Below are positions 11,163-23,000 of a DNA stretch of 64,000 nucleotides, piece after piece. Location: the NCBI GenBank assembly GCA_964007475.1, contig OZ023273.1:8079234-8143233 (forward strand), given 5' to 3'. Numbering within the stretch: position 1 is the stretch's first letter; each line of letters opens with the position of its first letter. This DNA is from Hybos culiciformis (taxonomy: Eukaryota > Arthropoda > Insecta > Diptera > Hybotidae). Both the position numbers and the translations under genes were made by a program. The notes below the pieces were generated by a model. That model worked only from the letters and a program-made list of their open reading frames with translations, was not told the DNA's origin and did no database searches.

Positions 11163-12623
11163 TTATATAACATTATGTAAATGTAAGTTACAATTACTAT
11201 TCAATTCTGCCCACCAAATATAATATAAATAAAATAAATCTCATATCCAAAATACAATTTTAAAAAAGTATTATTATATTGCGTTCACTGAATATTTTAA
11301 TGAAAATTTCTTAATAAAATACCTCTAGTATAATAATATAATAAATTACAGTTTATCTATATTTGCATAACATCATTAAAAAAAAAATAAATAAAACAAA
11401 ACTTTCAGTTAATGAAGATAAAAAATCTAAAATCCTTTTTTTTTTTTTTTTTTTTTTTTTTAGTTTGTAATCGTAAATACTACATATTTTTTTTTCCCAC
11501 AATGTTTGATTGAATAATAAAAAATTGAAAAAAATTCAAGGACTAAATCACTATATGTATACTCAGCAAAAAAAAAAAAAAATTGAATCTTAACACCACC
11601 TTTTTGAAAATTTATTATTCTTACTTCTGTATGCTTTTTTTTTTTTTTCCTTATTTTCTGATAAGAATTCAAAATAATAATAATAATAATAATAATATGA
11701 AAAAAAAAACGAATTTTCTTTTTAGTATTTTTGAAAGCAAACAAATGCTGTTAATAGCAGCAGCAGCAGCACCAAAGAAATAAAGTGCGCAATGCGCATT
11801 AAACCATCATAGTACGTATATAAAATTTTGATTTTAAAGAAGAAAAAAAAAAAAAAAAATTTTATTTCATTAATTTTTTTTTTATATATACCTACATATA
11901 TTTTATTTTATTTTAACTAAAAATGCAATAAATCAAAATTTATATACCTTTTTGTTTTTTATTTTTTTTTAACAAAATTATATTTTGGTTTCTATAATTT
12001 TTAATGAGTCTTTTTATATAAAAAAAAAAAAACAAAAAAAAAAATTATTATCTTGATTTTTCTTTAATTGCGAAAAAGGAAAAATCTGTTAAATGAATTA
12101 ATATGACAAGAAAAACAAAAACAAAATTGAAATATATTTTCATTTAGGTCGCTGCTGTTGTGAAAAAAAAAAAAATATTTTTTTGTTTTTTATATATTGA
12201 ACTTTTGCACTAGAAAATCATCGGAAAAAAAAAAATTCAAAATAAAGATTTTCATTTTAAATCAATATATATGTATTATTTTTTTTTTTTTTTTTTTCAG
12301 TTATATGTACTTACTAATACCCATATAACAGTTTTAGTTGTAGATCGGGTGTAAAAAGCCTTTTTTTTTTATTTTCATATTAATTTTGAGCGGGAGTAAT
12401 TTTAATGTACCTAATCATAATTTCAAGACAAATCGGGAAAAATGTTTTTAATCAAAAATAATTCTGTTAGTTTAATATTTTTTCTTAATATGATTTTGAA
12501 ATACATAGTTTTATATCTTAATTAGTAACATTTAACTAGAATTAAAACATTTTATTTGTAAATTTTGTTTTATTATTCAAGTTTAAAATCGATAGTAACA
12601 CTTCACAACACTCGTTAACTAAT
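11163..12623. other. Low-complexity A/T-rich DNA
   Basis: Contains poly(T) of about 22 nt near 11440-11461, (AAT)n at 11672-11697, a short GCA run near 11757-11770 and many A or T runs above 10 nt. The short frames found here are homopolymer artefacts. Confidence 0.5.
11672..11697. repeat. (AAT)n microsatellite
   Basis: About eight AAT units in tandem. Confidence 0.85.
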
Positions 12624-12631
12624 AGCGTATG
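12624..12631. repeat. 8-bp target-site duplication AGCGTATG, left
   Basis: Repeated exactly at 13035-13042, flanking the hAT-type element. Confidence 0.9.
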
Positions 12632-13034
12632 CAGTGGTGGCTGAAAAATAAATTTTCAACCCTCGCGCCCTAGGCAGATTTAATACATATGGCCCCCTTC
12701 CTCTTCACCCTAACCGTGTATCCCAAAAACAAATCTTACGTTAATTTTTTTTATATTAAACATGCATTATATTTTATAACGTGAACCTAAATTAAAAAAA
12801 AAATATATTTTTGGACGAGTAGAGTGCTGACTACTATAGATATTGTGTATTGCCGACTATTGTCAATTTTCTAATACTGTTGATTTTAACAAAATAAATT
12901 TTAAAAGTAAAGAAAATAATTTTAAATATTTAAAAAAAAATTATATGGATTTAGCAAAACGGACTTTGGCGCCCCCAAAAAGCTTGGCGCCCTAAGCGGT
13001 CGCCTAGTTCGCCTATATGGTAGAGCCACCACTG
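12632..13034. mobile_element. hAT-type non-autonomous element, 403 bp
   Basis: The ends are perfect 11-bp inverted repeats, CAGTGGTGGCT and AGCCACCACTG. Exact 8-bp duplications AGCGTATG flank it. CAG...CTG termini with 8-bp duplications define the hAT superfamily. Internal GCGCCC-rich segments near 12665 and 12970-13000 stand out from the A/T-rich surroundings. There is no transposase frame. Confidence 0.9.
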
Positions 13035-13042
13035 AGCGTATG
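13035..13042. repeat. 8-bp target-site duplication AGCGTATG, right
   Basis: Exact copy of 12624-12631. Confidence 0.9.
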
Positions 13043-13889
13043 TAGTAAGTTTATTAAAATGAAGCTAAAATATTTAAAAAATTGAAGTTTCGAAATATTT
13101 CGGTGGAGGTCTTTAGCTTAAGTTTTCTTCACAACTGTATATGCATAAAATTATGTTCCAGTCTATGAAAAATATTTATTGATTCATTTGAGAAAAAGTT
13201 CATCTAATATATAAAAAACTTTTTTTATTCCCTTTTTAATTTGGGATTTTATTACTGAAAAATTTAACATTTTTAGCGATCAATTGAAAAGTTTTCCTAT
13301 AATATAAAGACAACAATAAATATTCCATGACAAGTTGAAATTTCGTAATGTAGAAAATAAAAATTTGCACAGTAATATATATAGGTACATTGAGACGTGG
13401 AATTATTGTGTAGATTTTACTAGGAAACAACAATTAGAACTTAAAAGTTAAAAAAAAAAAAAATGTTTCTAAATTAATGTAATCAACTTTTCGTACTCTT
13501 ACAGGGCTTATAATCCACTCAATATTGGACATTTACGTTTTCTGAAAAAATCTCAAAATATTTGAATTAATAACATAAAATGATTGCTATAAATAGGAAA
13601 AACAGTGGATAACAAGCGATAATCTTTTTGTTCGATCAAAAATCAAATGTTAAATAAAAATTGCAATATAAACAGAATCCAGAACGATGAATTTTTGTTT
13701 TTGAATTGTTGTTCTTAAAATTATTTCGATTACTTACTCAATAATAAAAGTTCCCAATTTCCTAAAAATTTTGTTTCTGCTGATAGTGGTTATATCTGGA
13801 TCTACAATCTTAAATATGATGTAGATATATTACATACTTAAAATGTTTATTAATCATCGAACGAATTGTATTTATCGGAAAGATATATT
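13043..13889. other. AT-rich non-coding spacer between two hAT-type elements
   Basis: No exon, repeat unit or RNA gene recognised. Confidence 0.4.
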
Positions 13890-13897
13890 ATATGTAT
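13890..13897. repeat. 8-bp target-site duplication ATATGTAT, left
   Basis: Exact match to 15008-15015. Confidence 0.85.
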
Positions 13898-15007
13898 CAG
13901 CGGCGGACTGGCACCAAAATTCGGCTCACGTCTTTAAAGTCTTTTAAGAGCGTTGTAATGAAATTTGCTTAGAAAATAATAAATTTCCTAAATCTAACTC
14001 ATTAGCATTTAAAAAATAAGCTTATGTAAAATTTCTATGCATCTATGTTTTATGTCCCAATCAATAAATCTGAGTCTACCTCTGTGTATGAAGAAAAATT
14101 TATTTTCTACTTTTTCATGCGGCTTGGCCTCAGTTTTGTTTAAAAACTCGTTTTTTATTTATTTTTATTTTCTGTCTTTTTAACGTTAAGTAAATTGTTT
14201 TTACAAATTTTCCTCGATTTTTCATGAAAGTTTTTATGGTTGTTGAAGATTTATCACTAATCATACCGATGAAAATTTTTTCGATGATTTTCCCGCTTTT
14301 CCGGGTTTTTCCGGGAGTTTTCCACAAAAGCAACTTTATACAACTCATTACGCTATACAACTTTGTCTCAGGTTGCAAAACGCTCAAACGGAGAAACTCC
14401 GGAAAAACGTTTTACCTGAACTTTCCTAGATTTTTTCTGCAAGTTTTCAGAGAAAGTAATGATGCCAGTTAATAGGTAACTTGATCCTGCATAATTTAGA
14501 AAACTTTTTTACCGGAAAAATCGGAAAACTCTGCATTTTTCCTGAAACGGATTTATCACTAATCAAATTTGTACCAAATTTTCAAATGATTTTTCCGGAT
14601 TTTCCGGGTTTTCAATGAAAATTTCCGGTTCAAATTTTGATAGATTCAATTGTCACGCGACATGAACCTGTGTGCCAAATTTCAGCTCGCTGTGATGACG
14701 AAAAGCGGGTCTACGAGAGTGTTGAAAATGGTCAAAATACAGACAGACAAATTAGTGTACGATTTAATAATAATTGTGGCCTCAAAAAGGAAACTAACAC
14801 TTATTTAAAGAAATAAATCTTATGAAATCGGCCCCAACAATTTAAATATGTAATTGTTTAATTTAGAGAATTCCTTCTTGGATAATCAAATTATTAAAAT
14901 ATTACTTTTAATTCTAGATTCGTAAGCTTGTAAAGAATATATTATATTAAAAAAACTGTCGGCCCACCGGGCATGTGCCGGTATACCCGATTGCCAGTCC
15001 GCCGCTG
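13898..15007. mobile_element. hAT-type non-autonomous element, 1110 bp
   Basis: Perfect 16-bp inverted ends, CAGCGGCGGACTGGCA and its complement, are flanked by exact 8-bp duplications ATATGTAT at 13890-13897 and 15008-15015. The interior has repeated TTTTCCGGGTTTTCC-like segments (about 14280-14620) and a more G/C-rich stretch near 14650-14760, possibly from an older nested repeat. The only frames are short and on opposite strands of the same low-complexity tract, so no transposase is encoded. Confidence 0.9.
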
Positions 15008-15015
15008 ATATGTAT
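15008..15015. repeat. 8-bp target-site duplication ATATGTAT, right
   Basis: Exact match to 13890-13897. Confidence 0.85.
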
Positions 15016-18000
15016 GTTCTTTTTAAGTGTAACAAACTTCCGAAATATTATTTCCATATTAAATGATTTTTTTTGAGAAGAAATATTTTGTCGAAAGTAT
15101 ATATGGGAATGCTATCGACATCTTTGTGAAGTATATTACAATTTTAATAAATTAAATTAAGACTGAAATTATCACCAATGAAATGGTGAAAATTAGTTTT
15201 TTACCCTATAGCAACAATTGCTAAAACAGATACTGCTGTAAAAACAGATTATGCAAAATGTTATTTTTTTTTTTCTTCCAATTGTAAAATCATGTAATAC
15301 ATCTTTTTTTTTTTTTTGTACCAAAAAATTTCCTTTCATGCATGTTGTGTAGACATGAAGACGGATTTGAAATTTTTATGCACTTAGTATAATTAACTAA
15401 AAAAAACTTGCATGACTACTATTGCAAATGCAAAACTATCAGGTACAATAATGATATAAGGTTCAAAAAATTATTGAAATTTCTAAAATATGTGATAATG
15501 GATTTTTTTTTTTTTGGAGGAATAGATTACCTACACATAAAATATACTACGATGTAATGCACTTTTTATGGGGCTCGTTAAAACGCGTAAAATTTATACA
15601 AACAAATATTATTCAGTTGACATTTAATTGGATTTTTTGTAACTTTTTTATTAAACGAAACGCATTGGAAAAAAAATTAAATAAAAAGCTCTGAGATCAG
15701 TTAGAAAATCGTTTTTGTAGATACCAATTTTTTTTTTTGCAATATTATAAATATAACTAGACAATAATAAAAGGAACACAAACACTAAATTTTTAATTTG
15801 TTTTTTTTTTTTTTTAATTTTGGCAATGGTTTGGAACACTTTTTATATAAATATACTATCTAAATATTGTGACAATATTACTATCATTTAGAAAGCTCTT
15901 AAACCACTCTTAAACTTATTATTCCAAATTCCAAAATAGTTAAATGTACCTAATCTGAAATCAATATAATGTAAAAACAAAAAAATTAAAAATAAAAATA
16001 TGTAACTACAACATGTATTAAATTCAAATTCTTGTTATTTTCAAAATTATTCGAATTTTATTTTCAACTTCTTTGTTATGCGGGGCACAATATAGATAGA
16101 GTTACCTTTTCTAAAATTATACTCCAGTGGTCCGTCCACCCCTATTATTACAAAACAAAAAAAAACCCCAAGTAATACTACACATAAGAAATCGACTATA
16201 AAAGTGATTTTTATGAATAATTTATTAAAACACAGAAAAGATTTTTTTTTTTTTTTTTTAGGTATAAAAGAGGGTCCAAATAAAAAAAACAAACAAACCA
16301 AAGGTACATACCTACATATTACAAAAAAAAAGAAATAAAGTAAAAATCTATTAAATTATTGTGTAATATCAATTTAATTCAACCAAAGAAGAGGAAGAAA
16401 AATAAAAAAAGGCATCTAACAAAAAGAAAAATAAATAAAACATATAAAAACTAAAAATCATTCACTAAATTAATTTTCCCAAATCTTGAAAATAGCTATA
16501 AAAAAAAAATAAAATAAAGTCCTAGAATTTTGTATTTTTTTTTTAACGTTCATGTTTTTTTTTTTTTTTTTTTTTTTTGGAAAAATCATCGCTACCTAAT
16601 TTTTCACGGTTGTTTTTTTTTTTTCTTTTTTAAGTTAGTGGTGAGTAATATATATATATTTATATATATGTACTTACATCTTATAATTTTGCAAATTTTC
16701 TTTATTTTTGATATTATGTTATTTTGTAAATTTATTTATACATATATTTTTTTTATAAATTATATATAATATTTATTTTATATATATATAAATTTTTTTA
16801 TATTAATATATATAAATATATGTATGTGATATTTTATATCGATATGAACAGTATAATATATACGGCTGTTTCCTTTTTGCTTCAAATTAATAATTCATAT
16901 AATAATTTTTTTTTTTTTTTTTTTGTTACTTAAAATATTAATTTCATTTATTTGAAAAAAGGAAAAAAAAAATTATATATTTTTTTTTAACATTTTTATT
17001 TGAATTAATTATAATGATATTATTTAAAATTTTTTAAGAATAAATTTTTTATTTAATTTTTATTTAATTTTATTTTCGAAAAATATCTAGGTAAAATATT
17101 TCAAATTTATTTTTTCTTCAATTTTATTTCAAAAAAAAAAAAAAATTATTTAAAAAAAAAGAATCTCAGTTTTCTATTCGTGTTTAGTATATTGAAACTT
17201 TTACAGAAAAATAGTGTATTTTTGCATTTGTATACTTTATAGGTGAAATGAAATTCCTGGTCCTTTTTTTTTTATATTCCTTATACGAAAAAAAAAGTGT
17301 AATAAAGCTCACTTATACAGGGTATATTACGGAATAATATATTATCATAAGAATGTAATTCTAAGGACTTGTAAATAGGAATATTATGTTTTATGTATGA
17401 ACATAATAGGTAAATGATGTGCTCAAAAAAGTGGAAAACTCAGAGTTTATAATAGAGTTGAGAAATTAAAGCGACAGTCAACAGAACAGTGACAGAATCA
17501 TTTGCCATTTTATATTACAAAATCGCTGAATCGATTTTGATGAAGTTTTTAAAAGTTTAATGATGATAGTTTCTTTGATCGCACAAGAGCAAAGATTCGA
17601 CGAAACAGAGATTAATCTCAGACGTTTGCCCCACGGTCTATTAAATTTTTTTTAAAAATCAGTCCAGTCCTTTCCAAAGAGATGTAGAACATAATATAGA
17701 TTTAAACATTGTCTTTTACAATTTTAGATATAGATAGACTTTCGTGTAATTAAAAGATTTAAAATACCATTACATTTACTAAAAAAAAAATTGTAATATA
17801 ATTATAATTATGATGATTATAAAAAGTATCAAAGATTTTTCATCTTAATACCCTGTTTTTGCTTTTTTTTAAATAAGATGAATCTTGTAGTAGAGATTTT
17901 ATATTTCGGGAAAAAAGTAGGTATATTATTATTTACGGACATGCGCAAATTGGGCTTTTGTTCTTTTCATGGGATGTCAAACAAAATAAATAAAAATATT

Positions 18001-20055
18001 TTATGATTCTCTATAGTTGGTATTATAATTTGAAAAAAAGGAAAAAGGAAAAAAAAAACAAAAAAGTACAACATATTGTACAGTGTCATATATATTAAAA
18101 TGAAACAATTGCGCTATTAGATGTGTTAAATTAGAAAATTTGTTTATTAAAATAGGTGTACAAAAGATTCATTTCACAGAAAATTCTAATCAGATTTAAA
18201 GTCCATTTCATAATTTCTTTTTCCCCCACTCACGACGAGTAATATTCTGTTATAAAAGAAGTTCCACTTAGACACTATAAAATGCATTAAAAAAATATTC
18301 TAAAATATCTTCAAAAAGTATATACATAATAATATATTGTAGGTAGGTAGATTATGCATTTGTATCATAATCTCAACTAAAAATTATCATAAAAATAAAA
18401 TTTTTTATTTTTTTTTATTTCTACAATAAAATAAAGAAAATTTTTAAAAGAATTTTCTCATAGGATATAAGTTATAATTTTAAAGAGCAGTAGCAGCAGC
18501 AGCAGTTGTTTATCAATGTTCTGCAAATAAAAGAAAATTTTATTCTAATTTTATTCGATTTTCTATTCTATTGGATATTTCAAAAGGTGAAAGAGTTTCT
18601 ATATCATGCAATAGAATTTCTGGAAAATTATTTTTTTAGATAATATTCTAATAGTTGCATTATATTTTACTAATTCTGTCTCAAAATATGTGTTTTCCGT
18701 AAATTCTATTTTGTCTATTTATTTCTGTTGAAATTAACTTGGATTTAACTACATACATACATATATATAGGTACACGAATTTTTTTTTTCGAATTTTCTA
18801 AACACAATTTAACTTAGGTCTTTAAAATCCAAAAATATTATTTCTGTTTATTTTTATTGTAGTAAAGTGTATTTTTTCTCTATAATGTGGATTATCCCTT
18901 TTTGCTTTAATCCACAGATAGGTATGTGTATAATATATTGTGTTGGTTATTTTTTATTTTAAGGAAAATTAGAAAATGTTATTTCTAATTATATATAAAG
19001 ATACATACTTGATATACATTTACTTTACATATTTATTTATTTATTCTGCCGCGTAAAGATACCTTTACAGATATTACAAAATTATAAAACTTGAATAATA
19101 CTAAGATAAAATTTAGCTTTTAATTATGTTATCGTATACTTACATTATTTAATAAATAAATAAATACTTGTTAGGCTCATAAAATTTTGTATATTTTTTG
19201 CCCAGTTATATAAGTTTTTTACTATATTTATGTTAAAAACAAACTGAAATATACTATAAGATTATATATACATACATATGTATATGCTTCTACGTTTAAT
19301 GTAGATATAGATATTTTAAGATATTTTTTTTTGCTCTAAAATAGCTCAATTTGCAATATTTCTTATCACATTTTATACTATTTTCCGAAATATTTTTTAT
19401 TTCCTTTTTTTTTTTAAATGATTTTATAATATCATCTTGACATTTTCACACAACACATATCATTTATGTATAATATTATATGTAAAATTATTTGAATATA
19501 AATGTGTTTAAGTAATATATATATATAATATCTATGTAGTACACATTTAGAACGAAATGTGTTTTTAATTTTTTTTTTCAACTTTTATATGCACTTAAAT
19601 TATTTTGAAACAATCTTCTGATATTTACATATTTATTCGTATTTCGTATATTATATTTTATATAATAATACATAAATTAAATAAAAATAACAATTAGGTA
19701 TATAAAATTCACGTGATTTATACTTACATTATGATTTCAGATCTCATCCCACCATACGGAGTTGTTTTTTAAGTGTCCTATTTAATTTTTAACTTTTACT
19801 CCAAAAACTTTAACCAACTAAGTACAGAAAAAAATTTTACATTATTAAAGCAAATATCGGTTATCTGTTGTACGTATAGTTTTTACTTAACAGTTTTAAT
19901 AGTTTTACATTTAATTTTGTCTTAAATTTTCATATATTAACAATATTAATAATAATAAATGTTTTGATAAATATTTTATAAAATAAAAGTTAAATATCGT
20001 TAAGTTAAAAGTTAGGAAAAAAAAATTAATCAAAAAATTATCGGCTCGTTATGAG
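15016..20055. other. 5-kb A/T-rich low-complexity region with 3'UTR of the next gene at its right end
   Basis: Dominated by A and T runs (for example 16242-16259, 16556-16578, 16907-16924), TATA-type stretches near 16650-16830, and a short CAG run near 18490-18504. A slightly less A/T-rich patch at about 17440-17680 has no frame I can interpret. The right end is the 3' untranslated region of the minus-strand gene ending at 20056; the nearest AATAAA on that strand is at 19632-19637. Confidence 0.45.
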
Positions 20056-23000
20056 CTATTGGTAGTTAGCAATTGCTTCAGCTTCAGCAGCTGCTAAGTC
20101 AGCTAATTCGGCAGCTTGTCTAGCTAGTTCCTCCTCATGCTCTGCTTTAGATTCTTCTTCTAATTCTTGTAATCTCTTTTGTTCAGATTCTAATTCATCC
20201 AATTTTTTTTCCGTGTCTTCTGCAGAATCTGTAAGTAGAAAGTTTTATATTGAACAAAATTGTTGTACAATAGTGGATTTATTTCTTGATGAACCTGGTT
20301 AATTTTTTGTTCAGACATCGGCAAATTAGTCGTAATAACGATCAAGAGACGTTCTAACCTATTGAAAAAGAACTATAGTAATCGGAATTTAAATACTGTT
20401 TTTTTTAAATGAATAATTTTCACGAGGAAGAACTACAGGAAGAACTATAGGAAGAACATATGTTACATATACACGAGCAAAATATATAGTTATAAGTACA
20501 TACTCTTGTGAACATTTGATGAAAAAACGCTGTACGTAACATACTTATAAAATAGTTAACGAATGCAATACATTTAAAAAAAAAATTCTATTCTTTGAAT
20601 TACCTGATTCTTCTTGTTCTTCTTCAGCAGGAGCCGGTGATTGGGGTGATTCAATTATTGGAGAACTTGATTCGGCTTCTTCGGCAAGCTTAGCTTCCTC
20701 GGCAAGTCTTGCTTCCTCGGCAAGACTTGCTTCTTCGGCAAGTCTTGCTTCTTCTGCGAGTCTGGCTTCTTCTTCTAATCTAGCCTCTTCTGCCAGTCTA
20801 GCTTCTTCTGCTAATCTAGCTTCTTCTGCTATTCTGGCTTGCTCTGCTTGTTGGGCTTCTTCTGCTAGTCTGGCTTCCTCTGCTTGTTTGGCTTCCTCTG
20901 CTAATCTAGCTTCCTCTGCCAATCTAGCATTTTCTGCTTGTTTGGCTTCTTCGGCAAGTCTTGTTTCTTCTGCTTTTCTAGCTTCTTCTGCGCGTTTGGC
21001 ATCTTCAGCGTGCTTTGCTTCTTCAGCAAGTCTAGCTTTTTCAGCACGTTTAGCTTCTTCAGCTCTTTTCGCTTCATCAGCTAGTCTAGCCTCTTCTGCT
21101 AGCTTGGCTTCTTCTTTAGCTTTTTTTGCTTGCTCCTTAGCCTCTTTGGCAAGTTTTATTTCTTCAGCGAGTCTTTCTCTTTCAGCTTCATCTCTTTTCG
21201 AACTGTAAAATAAAAAAATTTTTTGATTATTTTAGTTACAAAAACATATTAGGTAACAAAGTTTTTATCTTATCATTTTCTAGGTATATCAACCATCAAT
21301 TTAATGTAATTATCAGGACATAAAAACGTCTTGTGTAAGATGTATATTATTTTATAGAATACATTTTTATTTATTTACCTTTTCAAAGAGTTACCCTCAG
21401 GAATAGTCATAAGACGTTCTTGTCTTTCTTTTTGTTTTTCTTTTAATTCAACATTAGGATCTTCCAATGGTTTAGGAGCTGAAAATTTTCTTGATGGCCT
21501 GTATGGATCCAAGTCTACAAAATTCACCGGTGATGAAGAATTAATATGATTTGAAATTCTAATAGTCTATTAAAAATTTTATTAAAATATAGTTACTCTT
21601 AAAAATGTTTCAGTAAGAGAGCAAAAGGCATGTATATTCTGCTGATTTGAAGAAAAAAAGATTCATTCATCCATTTGAAGTCGTACCTTTTGCTGTTGAT
21701 AAATAAACTTGACATTTTTGCAAATTTTGTAATATAGCATTTTACATAGAATTATAAATCCTCAATCGAAGTGTAGGTAAGTGAAATATATCTGGCTAAT
21801 ATTTTCCTTTTCCTTTAATATTTTCCTTTATAATCTTACACTGGAAAAATTGATTCACAGTTCAGTTTCTTCATAGCTCATCGGACCTTTTTACCATTAT
21901 CACGCATGCTAATGCTCTTAAGATCTTTGTCCAATACGAGTCGAAAATTCTTTTTAGGCTTTTCATGCTATGTTAAAACAATTCATTACAAGAAAAGATC
22001 ATCATTTGAATTGTAATAAAGATTCCGTTCAGGTCTCGTTTTAATATAAAGAAATAAAAAAATATCAATTTCTCAAATAGAGAAAGTTAATAAAAGTAGA
22101 GCCTTTGCGTATACAAATAAAGTACATATTATAAGTCTAAAGTGGTTTTTAATATGGTGCGATAAATTGAAATAAACTTATTAAACTGTTAGGAATCTCG
22201 AGTAATTAAAAAAAAAATACTTAATATCCCGATATTTGTAAAATAATTTTCCATGTAATAATAAATTATTTTGATTTATTTTTCGTTCACCTTATAATTT
22301 TTCTAGTTAAGTAATTAACAAGAGAGTTATTTTATTTTTAGTAAGAAATTTTTATATAATTAGGTAGTTGATTGTAAAAAAAATTGTTATTAAAAAGCAT
22401 AGTAACATATTAAAAATATACTTAAAAAACAATATTAACCAAATATGCTTGTACGTACGTATATATATAAAACATAATATTTTAATAACACATAATTGAT
22501 AAAATTTCGATCAATAACTTAACATATTATACTATATAAATGTATAATCGATTTATATTATGTACATATGTTTGGAAGCTGCGAATTAAAATCATTTTCG
22601 ATAAAGTTATTTTTAAGAAAATTAATAAAAATTTCCTTTTGTAATCTTTTTATGTAAGAATTTATAATTCTAAATATTTGTTTATTTAATTTTTTATATA
22701 TTGTATCCGTACACTTAAAACAAAATTTTATACGATATTTCATTCTTCTTCGCAGATTCCAAACATATTTATAAGAGCATTTAAAATGCGTTTCGAGGCA
22801 ATTACGCCAAGATTTTTAGCTATTCTTAATATAGAGTAAAACAGATAATAATAATAATTTAATAAAAAAAAATAAAAAATTAAGAGAAATTTAGTTTCAA
22901 AAAAAGCAAAATGTTCATTTGAGCCAAAAGAAGTGTAGAAAACTTGCAGATTAATGTCCACCATGACATTAATAAATAATTATAATATCATCTATTCCTC

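Noticed and set aside
11460..11783. Overlapping frames on both strands with K/F/N runs
   Set aside because: Made of poly(A/T) and (AAT)n tracts, with no splice or family support.
14130..14472. Opposed frames of 82-85 codons
   Set aside because: They lie inside the non-autonomous hAT element and read the same low-complexity TTTTCCGG tract in two directions; no transposase motif.
18490..18504. CAG run as a possible polyglutamine exon
   Set aside because: Only about five units, with stops close by in all frames and no splice context.
20888..21208. Plus-strand frame rich in [10 protein letters not shown] repeats
   Set aside because: Complement of the AEEARL repeat exon; its apparent repeats follow from the minus-strand coding repeat.
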